A stretch of DNA of 12,600 nucleotides from positions 1 through 12,600 of the forward strand of contig CAMIKG010000094.1 in the NCBI GenBank assembly GCA_946221915.1. The letters are read 5' to 3'. The DNA is from an uncultured Erwinia sp. Lineage in GTDB: Bacteria; Pseudomonadota; Gammaproteobacteria; Enterobacterales; Enterobacteriaceae. The notes beneath the pieces were generated by a model. The model was not told the origin of the DNA, did no database searches, and was given only the letters and a program-made list of their open reading frames with translations. The position numbers and the translations under genes were made by a program. Below, piece by piece: positions 7,204 through 12,600 of the stretch (the first letter of the stretch is position 1; every line of letters begins with the position of its first letter).

Positions 7204-8025
7204 TCAGCGCTGGCAGCGTACATCCTGCAGCAATAGCTGTGGCCACTGGGCGGCCCACTCGCCTTCATGTCCCAGCCCGGGCACCACCTGCCAGCTGGCG
7301 CATTTGCCCACGGCGGCGGCAAAATCGCGCGCGATAAATGGCGGCACCACACTGTCATCGCCACCGCTATAGTGGCGCTGCGGGATGCTGGCGATCCGCG
7401 CCACCTCATCACGCGGGTTGAGAGAATCCGGCATCGGCGTGACATTATGCAGGCGGTTAACCGCCATATGATCGAGATTACCCGCCACCGTGCGCAGCTG
7501 CGCCACATCATCACGCCGCGCCGCAATCAGCAACGCCACCGCCGCGCCGCCGGAATAACCGGCCAGCACAATCGGTTGTCCTGGCGTGCGGGTGAGATAG
7601 TGTTCGACCGCCTGGTTCATCGACGCCACCACTTCCGGCGCAAAGCGTTTGCCGGTCCAGTAGTCTGACTGGCAAACAGGGTTGCGGGACATCGGGATAT
7701 ACTGGCAGGGCCGGGCGAGATACACCACATTCGGCGCGCTATCGGCCATCGCCAGACGCAGACCAATCGCTTTACGCGGCGTGGGATCGTCACTGATGCG
7801 GTAACGGCCACGCCACGCCAGCCCATCACCTTCGATATAGATATGCAGCGGCTGGTCGGCGCGGGTGATGCGCACCCAGGCCGCCAGTTCGAATGGCGTG
7901 GTGCGCACCGTTTCCGGCTGTAAACCTGCCGCGCGCGCCATCCGATCGGCATCCTGACGCGGATCGCTGACGCAGCCTGACAGCAGCATCGCGAACACCA
8001 GCACTGAAAAGAAACGTTTTATCAT
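7204..8025 (-). CDS. Lipoprotein with alpha/beta-hydrolase fold
   Basis: This 273-residue protein has a lipoprotein signal peptide with lipobox LLSGC, the acylated cysteine being residue 18; Val19-Ser20 follow, so the Lol rule does not hold it in the inner membrane and the outer membrane is likely. The hydrolase nucleophile elbow GYSGG places Ser158; Asp224 in GGDDSVVP and His253 in GLGHEGEW complete a credible catalytic triad. Four more cysteines (107, 118, 242, 271) could form disulfides in the periplasm. The family is known as uncharacterised serine hydrolases or esterases, and the substrate is unknown. The start ATG 8025 overlaps the stop of the upstream TPR gene as ATGA and has GGAG 6 nt upstream, so the two are translated as a coupled pair. 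Confidence 0.88.
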   Translation of the reverse strand: MIKRFFSVLVFAMLLSGCVSDPRQDADRMARAAGLQPETVRTTPFELAAWVRITRADQPLHIYIEGDGLAWRGRYRISDDPTPRKAIGLRLAMADSAPNVVYLARPCQYIPMSRNPVCQSDYWTGKRFAPEVVASMNQAVEHYLTRTPGQPIVLAGYSGGAAVALLIAARRDDVAQLRTVAGNLDHMAVNRLHNVTPMPDSLNPRDEVARIASIPQRHYSGGDDSVVPPFIARDFAAAVGKCASWQVVPGLGHEGEWAAQWPQLLLQDVRCQR

Positions 8026-10121
8026 GTCGGACTCCGCGCCAGAGCCGCCAGCTTAGCGTGCATATCGCGCATCACACTCTGCCACTGACCGGGCTGTTGC
8101 TGGCGGAATAGCGTCACCGACGGATACCACGGTGTATCGCTGCGCGCCAGCATCCAGCGCCATTCTGCGACGAACGGCAGCATCACCCAGGCCGGGCAGC
8201 CCAGCGCTCCCGCCAGATGCACTGGCGAAGAGTCGACGGAAATCAGCACGTCCATTAAGCTGAGAATGGCGGCGGTATCGTCAAAACTTTTGATTTCATC
8301 ACTCAGGCTGAGCAGGTTCATCCCTGCTGGCGGAGTCAGCGCCTGTAACGCCGCCGGACCTTTCTGCAGTGCGATAAAGCTGATGCCCGGCTGCGCCAGC
8401 GGCGCCAGATCGGCCAGCGTCATCGAACGGTTTTTGTCGTTGTTGTGCGTCGGACGCCCTGCCCACACCAGCCCCACCCACGGACGCGGTACGTCCGCCA
8501 GCCGCTGCCGCCAGTGTGCAATGCGCTGCGCATCGGCAGAAAGATATGGTGTGGCGCCAGGCAGATCGGCCAGCTGTAAACCCAGCGCCATCGGCAGGCT
8601 CATCAGCTCGCAGTGATAATCAAACGCGGGCGGTATCTCACCGCGAACGATTATTTCATCCCAGCCCGCACAGCTGCGCGCCAGCGTGGCGCTCTCTTTG
8701 TTTACCTCAAGGATGATACGTGCGCCGCTCTGCTCCCGTGCGCGCTGCACCAGACGCAGAAACTGGAAGGTGTCGCCAAAGCCCTGCTCATCATGGATCA
8801 GCAGCGTTTTTCCCGTTAGCTGCTGGCCTTCCCAGCGTGGCTGTTGCATATGACGGCTAAACATCATGGTATGCGGCATCATGTAACGGAAGCGATACTC
8901 CTGCCAGCCACGGGTAAACTCCCCCTGCGCCAGCAGTAATCCCGACAGCTCAAAGCGGGCATGCATATCACCCGGCCGGGTGCTGACAATCAGCTCCATC
9001 ACCTTACCTGCTTCGGCTATTTTTCCCTGCCCATGCAGCGCACGCGCCAGCAAATGCCACAGCGCCATCGGCCCGGAGCCACTGGCCAGCACCGGCTGCA
9101 GCATGGCTTCGATTTCGCCATAGCGTCCGGCGGTTAGCAGACCGATCGCATCCTGCTGCAGACGGGCATGATCCGGCGTTTCCGCGCTATCTGCGGGTGC
9201 GTTTTGCGTTGTGGCGCGTTGGTCCTGCTCCACCGCCAGCAGGGCGCTATCGAGCACCTGTTGCACGCTGGCGTTATCCGGCACCTTTTCCGCCACTCTG
9301 CGCGCCAGTTCCAGCGCTTCGTGCGCACGACCTTCACACAGCAGCAACCGGGCGCGTGTCAGCAGGCCGCCCGGATGATCGGGGGCGAAAGCGAGTAAAG
9401 CATCGAGACAGTGATGCGCCTCCGTAAAGCGCAGCCGCGCGATTTCAATATCCGCCAGATTCTGATACGCGCTGGCAAATTGCGGTGCGATAGCAATCGC
9501 CTGACTGGCCAGCGCCGCCGCATCATCCAGTTGCCCCAGCTGACACAGCAGCGCAGCCTGATTACTGTAGACTTCGACGTAGCCGGGATTGAGCGTCAGT
9601 GCCTGCTGATAGTGGTGTAACGCCCGCTCAGCGTCTCCCTGCAGGCGCAGGGTATTCGCCAGATTATTATGCAACTGCGGATTATCAGGACGCGCCTGCA
9701 GTACTTTCTCCAGACACGCCAGGCTGGCGGCATACTTACCGCTCTCCTGCAGGATAATCCCCAGATTGTTCCAGGCATCCATCAGTTGCGGCGCCATCAT
9801 CACCGCGCGGCGTCCCGCCTGCTCGGCTTCTTCCAGCAATCCCTGCTGGCGACACATTTCCGCCAGATTGCTGTGAAATAGCGCCGGAGCCTGCGGATGA
9901 CTAGCCGCGAGGCGCATCAGTGTGATGGCCTGCGTCTGTTTGCCATAAGCATTGGCCATAATCGCCAGCAGTTGCAGCGCATCCGGCTGGTTCGGCATTG
10001 CCTGCAGCACCCGCTGGCACAGCTGTTCCGCCTGCTGTGCCTGACCGGCATGCCAGTGCGCCCAGGCGCGCTGCAGCGCAGCCTCAATGGTGAGTGTATT
10101 TTCCAGCGGGGAGTGATGCAT
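8022..10121 (-). CDS. TPR protein with C-terminal GT9/GT41-like glycosyltransferase domain
   Basis: This 699-residue protein begins with about eight TPR repeats (roughly residues 12-285; clear units include AWNNLGIILQESGKYAASL and LHNNLANTLRLQGDAERAL). A low-complexity linker follows near 297-318, then further TPR-like helices to about 405. The C-terminal part (about 430-699) looks like a GT-B glycosyltransferase lobe pair: DEQGFGDTFQFLR (444-456), GLVWAGRPTHNND (550-562), SVDSSPVHLAGALGCP (628-643) and the end block DTPWYPSVTLFRQ. Such TPR plus heptosyltransferase-like proteins are widespread but mostly uncharacterised. No signal peptide is seen, so it is cytoplasmic. ATG 10121 is preferred over an unsupported TTG at 10157, although the nearest GGAG is about 13 nt away. 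It has its own upstream region after the autotransporter terminator. Protein or polysaccharide glycosylation is inferred, not shown. Confidence 0.85.
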   Translation of the reverse strand: MHHSPLENTLTIEAALQRAWAHWHAGQAQQAEQLCQRVLQAMPNQPDALQLLAIMANAYGKQTQAITLMRLAASHPQAPALFHSNLAEMCRQQGLLEEAEQAGRRAVMMAPQLMDAWNNLGIILQESGKYAASLACLEKVLQARPDNPQLHNNLANTLRLQGDAERALHHYQQALTLNPGYVEVYSNQAALLCQLGQLDDAAALASQAIAIAPQFASAYQNLADIEIARLRFTEAHHCLDALLAFAPDHPGGLLTRARLLLCEGRAHEALELARRVAEKVPDNASVQQVLDSALLAVEQDQRATTQNAPADSAETPDHARLQQDAIGLLTAGRYGEIEAMLQPVLASGSGPMALWHLLARALHGQGKIAEAGKVMELIVSTRPGDMHARFELSGLLLAQGEFTRGWQEYRFRYMMPHTMMFSRHMQQPRWEGQQLTGKTLLIHDEQGFGDTFQFLRLVQRAREQSGARIILEVNKESATLARSCAGWDEIIVRGEIPPAFDYHCELMSLPMALGLQLADLPGATPYLSADAQRIAHWRQRLADVPRPWVGLVWAGRPTHNNDKNRSMTLADLAPLAQPGISFIALQKGPAALQALTPPAGMNLLSLSDEIKSFDDTAAILSLMDVLISVDSSPVHLAGALGCPAWVMLPFVAEWRWMLARSDTPWYPSVTLFRQQQPGQWQSVMRDMHAKLAALARSPT

Positions 10122-10168
10122 GGTCAGCTGTTGGCTCCGGAAAAAGCAGAATTTCAATTGTTACGAGT

Positions 10169-10195
10169 ACGATAGCAGACACCGGGAGAGACCAA
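10169..10195 (-). promoter_or_regulatory. Candidate promoter for the TPR/lipoprotein pair
   Basis: On the minus strand an extended -10, TGC-TATCGT (10177-10169), lies 15 bp downstream of TTGGTC (10195-10190). It sits between the autotransporter terminator and the TPR start, where a promoter is needed. The spacing is short and the hexamers are imperfect. Confidence 0.25.
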
Positions 10196-10235
10196 CGGCA
10201 AAAAAGCGCACTGATCTTTCGCTGTTTCTGACTAC

Positions 10236-10270
10236 AGAAAAAACCGGCAGGTGGTTACCCGCCTGCCGGG
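10236..10270 (-). terminator. Rho-independent terminator of the autotransporter gene
   Basis: On the minus strand CCGGCAGG (10269-10262) pairs perfectly with CCTGCCGG (10251-10244) across a 10-nt loop, followed immediately by TTTTTT. It begins 8 bp after the autotransporter stop and so ends that transcript before the TPR gene. Confidence 0.93.
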
Positions 10271-10276
10271 GATACA

Positions 10277-12535
10277 TCAGAACTGCCAGCGCACCAGCAG
10301 GTTACCGCTGTGGCTGTCATAGTTACCCGCCGCTTCGCCGGTGTAGGCTACCGACAGGCTCAGGCTGTCACCGCTCAGCAGGCTGGTGCCAACGGAGAAC
10401 AGCGCCGTGTCGCGTACCGGTTTTGCTCCTGTGCTGACAAACGAGGTTGAACCGGTGGCATCGGCAGAGAAGCTGGCAATCGACTGCAGCGCGTCATCGT
10501 GGAACTCATGACGCCAGCCCGCCTGGGCAAACGGCACCACGTCGCCCACTGGCGTTTTGAAGCTGTGCTCCAGCTTCAGCGCCAGGTCGCTCTTCAGCGA
10601 GGTGCTGGTCGCGCCATCAATCGTCAGGCCCGCACCGTTACCGCCATCTTCGCTGTAACCATCCTGATGCAGCACGCTGTACGTCAGGCCGGCAATCGGC
10701 GTCAGCGTGGTGGCGCTGCTGCCCAGCTGGAACGGATAACCGCTCTGGCCGGAGATGATGTACTGCGTGCCGCTGAATGAGCCGGTGGCATCACCGCTGA
10801 AGCCGGTGAAGTCGATATGACGTGTGCTGTCATACTGGTGACGCACCACGCCGGTGGAGAAGTCGACATACCACGGCTGGGCATCAAAGTTAGCGTAACC
10901 AAACACGCCGTAGGACTTGATGTTGACCTTGCTGCCGCTGTTGTCGCCGGTGCTGTCCACTGCGGTACCGGCATAGCTCACCACGCCGCCGAGACGCAGC
11001 TGGTCGCTGACGGCGGAATCCGCACCGATCAGCAGGCCGCCGAAGCGCGCGTCATAACCGGATGCATCTGCACTGTCATCCAGGCTGGCGACGCCGCCAA
11101 AACCACGGCCCCACATCGCGATACCGGAATCCCCTTCACCCGTCGCCACACCGCTGGTTGGCGCGGCGCGAATCACATCCGAACGCTGGGAAATCACATT
11201 CAGCACGGCATTGGTTGGTGCTTCAGAGGCTTTCACCGATGCGCCAGCCACTCCCGCCGGGCTCAGCTGCGCGCCCGCGCGGTTGGCTTCCGCCGAGTTA
11301 CCCAGCGCGGCGCTGGCGTTAAACAGGTTCAGCAGATCGGCACGGGTGCCGGGATAGTTAAACAGGCCGCTAAAGGCAGAACGCGCGTTGGAGGTGGTGG
11401 CATGGCTGATCGGGTCGGTTGAGATAACGTCCGGACCAGAGCCGCCGCTGTTGTTGCCGGAGCCATTGCTGGCGCTGCCGAGAGTGATCAGCAGGTCGGT
11501 CAGACCACTATTGACGCTGTCAGTGACCTGTTCGCCTTTCAGCACGCCGGTATAGCCACTGGCGCTGTAATTCAGATCGCTGGCGTTGTAATTGGTTCCT
11601 GATCCTGTCGCCTGGATCACCACATAACGTTGCCCCTGGGCAAAGTTATAACTGCCCAGTTTGACCAGAGAAACATGTGAACCTTTTTCAATATAGACGC
11701 CACCGTTTACCCGCAGACGCCCATAGCCACTGTCAGTATCCGTATTTCCCGTAGCGATCGCACCATCCGCGACACCAATCAGCAGGCTGGCATCTTCGTA
11801 CTGCAGATAATCACCGACGATCTTAATCGTATTATTCACCTGGAGCGCGGAGGCAAGGTTGATGACCGAACCATAGCCTAACTCTCCTTCGGTATAAATA
11901 TTGTCATTCAGCAGCAGATTGCCCGTCGTAAATACCACGGGATTGCCGTTGCTGCTGATGCTGCCCATACTGCCAGGCAGATAACCGGTCAGCGTGCCAA
12001 AGGTCGAACCACTCCCCCCACTGATGTTCAGCGCTCCGGAGTTTGACTCGTAGGAGATATTCCCCTGGATCACTCCCGAGTTTTCGATACCCTCGGTAAT
12101 CGCGCCCTGGCTATAGATCGCATACACGCCACCGCTGATCAGACCGGTGTTCTTCAGGGTACCAATGCTGCCGATATTATTAATCGCTAAAGCAGGTCCG
12201 CTGATGGTGCCTGCGTTAGTCAGCTGCGTAATCGAAGAGTAGTTGAAGATGCCATGGGTGCCGGTCACAGAACCCTCATTGACCACACTACCAATCGTGA
12301 CGAAGTTTTCCAGCCCGATGCCACCATTACCGGACAGACCATTGAGTACGCCGGTATTGGTGATCGTTACCAGACTGAGAGAGGCGAAATCGTCAGAAGA
12401 GAGGTGCAAGCCGCCGATCTGAGTCGTCGAGACCGTAATTGTGTCCAGTTGTCCGGCCTGAGCCGCGGGCAACATCGAAATAATGCTGCTTACCGCCAGA
12501 ACCAGCGGTTTCACTTTGAAAGACGCAGATGCCAT
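10277..12535 (-). CDS. Type Va autotransporter, adhesin-like passenger with beta-barrel domain
   Basis: This 752-residue protein is secreted through its own outer-membrane barrel. A Sec signal peptide ends at PAAQA (residue 27). The N-terminal passenger (28-165) shows degenerate repeats of the form N-x-G-x-I/V-x-G (NTGVLNG, NEGSVTG, NAGTISG, NTGLISG, NSGVIQG), each about 21-23 residues and typical of a right-handed beta-helix. A second, less regular passenger part runs to about 350, then a Ser/Gly/Asn-rich hinge (352-368), a helical segment, and a 12-strand barrel from about GIAMWGRGFG (471) to the terminal aromatic VRWQF. There is no cysteine, usual for this class, and no protease triad or esterase motif was recognised. 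ATG 12535 has AGGA 8 nt upstream. The gene has its own terminator. The ligand is unknown. Confidence 0.95.
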   Translation of the reverse strand: MASASFKVKPLVLAVSSIISMLPAAQAGQLDTITVSTTQIGGLHLSSDDFASLSLVTITNTGVLNGLSGNGGIGLENFVTIGSVVNEGSVTGTHGIFNYSSITQLTNAGTISGPALAINNIGSIGTLKNTGLISGGVYAIYSQGAITEGIENSGVIQGNISYESNSGALNISGGSGSTFGTLTGYLPGSMGSISSNGNPVVFTTGNLLLNDNIYTEGELGYGSVINLASALQVNNTIKIVGDYLQYEDASLLIGVADGAIATGNTDTDSGYGRLRVNGGVYIEKGSHVSLVKLGSYNFAQGQRYVVIQATGSGTNYNASDLNYSASGYTGVLKGEQVTDSVNSGLTDLLITLGSASNGSGNNSGGSGPDVISTDPISHATTSNARSAFSGLFNYPGTRADLLNLFNASAALGNSAEANRAGAQLSPAGVAGASVKASEAPTNAVLNVISQRSDVIRAAPTSGVATGEGDSGIAMWGRGFGGVASLDDSADASGYDARFGGLLIGADSAVSDQLRLGGVVSYAGTAVDSTGDNSGSKVNIKSYGVFGYANFDAQPWYVDFSTGVVRHQYDSTRHIDFTGFSGDATGSFSGTQYIISGQSGYPFQLGSSATTLTPIAGLTYSVLHQDGYSEDGGNGAGLTIDGATSTSLKSDLALKLEHSFKTPVGDVVPFAQAGWRHEFHDDALQSIASFSADATGSTSFVSTGAKPVRDTALFSVGTSLLSGDSLSLSVAYTGEAAGNYDSHSGNLLVRWQF

Positions 12536-12543
12536 AAGTCATT

Positions 12544-12584
12544 TCCTGTTTAAGAATAATAAGTTGCTGATGGAGATGAATGTG
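12544..12584 (-). promoter_or_regulatory. Upstream region of the autotransporter with candidate -10
   Basis: TATTAT (12561-12556, minus strand) is a good -10 match, but the -35 position (about 12584-12579, CACATT) is poor. The inferred transcript start would leave only about 14 nt of leader carrying the AGGA site (12547-12544). A lone TGTGA half-site on the + strand nearby lacks a matching partner for CRP. Confidence 0.25.
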
Positions 12585-12600
12585 ATACAGGCGGGCATCT

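Noticed and set aside
10817..11422. 201-residue + strand frame
   Set aside because: It is antisense to the autotransporter, with no ribosome binding site or recognisable domain.
12575..12600. CRP site upstream of the autotransporter
   Set aside because: Only one TGTGA half-site is present; the partner half does not match.

Overview
The window looks like chromosomal DNA from a GC-rich member of the Enterobacterales, most likely Erwiniaceae (Pantoea/Erwinia type). This rests on two genes on the + strand at 586-2024 that closely match the E. coli yqjF-yqjG pair, and on enterobacterial-type ribosome binding sites and codon use. The genus is inference; no ribosomal or phylogenetic marker is present.

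Layout. (1) 1-~402: tandem array of a 113-bp non-coding unit, running off the left edge and decaying toward the right. (2) 586-2024 (+): yqjF (DoxX-family membrane protein) and yqjG (glutathionyl-hydroquinone reductase), separated by a strong intrinsic terminator or attenuator just before the yqjG ribosome binding site. (3) 7064-2175 (-): a compact four-gene operon in the order ABC ATPase, periplasmic binding protein, fused two-domain permease, and a metallo-beta-lactamase-fold protein carrying the full set of beta-CASP nuclease motifs. The last gene overlaps the permease by 13 bp. (4) 10121-7204 (-): a TPR protein with a C-terminal glycosyltransferase-like domain, coupled by an ATGA overlap to a lipoprotein with an alpha/beta-hydrolase fold. 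(5) 12535-10277 (-): a classical type Va autotransporter closed by a clear rho-independent terminator.

How the genes may work together. YqjF/YqjG fit quinone and electrophile defence. The ABC operon imports an unidentified small solute of the Fe(III)/phosphonate-like class; the binding protein lacks the tandem-tyrosine iron signature, and the attached beta-CASP-like hydrolase suggests that the imported compound, or a product of it, is a phosphodiester. The autotransporter is probably an adhesin-like surface protein. The TPR/glycosyltransferase plus lipoprotein hydrolase pair next to it could act on surface structures, but the link rests only on proximity.

The most unusual points are the beta-CASP/transporter operon, the graded 113-bp tandem array, and a leader hairpin that could sequester the ribosome binding region of the ABC ATPase gene. 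No mobile element, CRISPR array, tRNA or rRNA was recognised.
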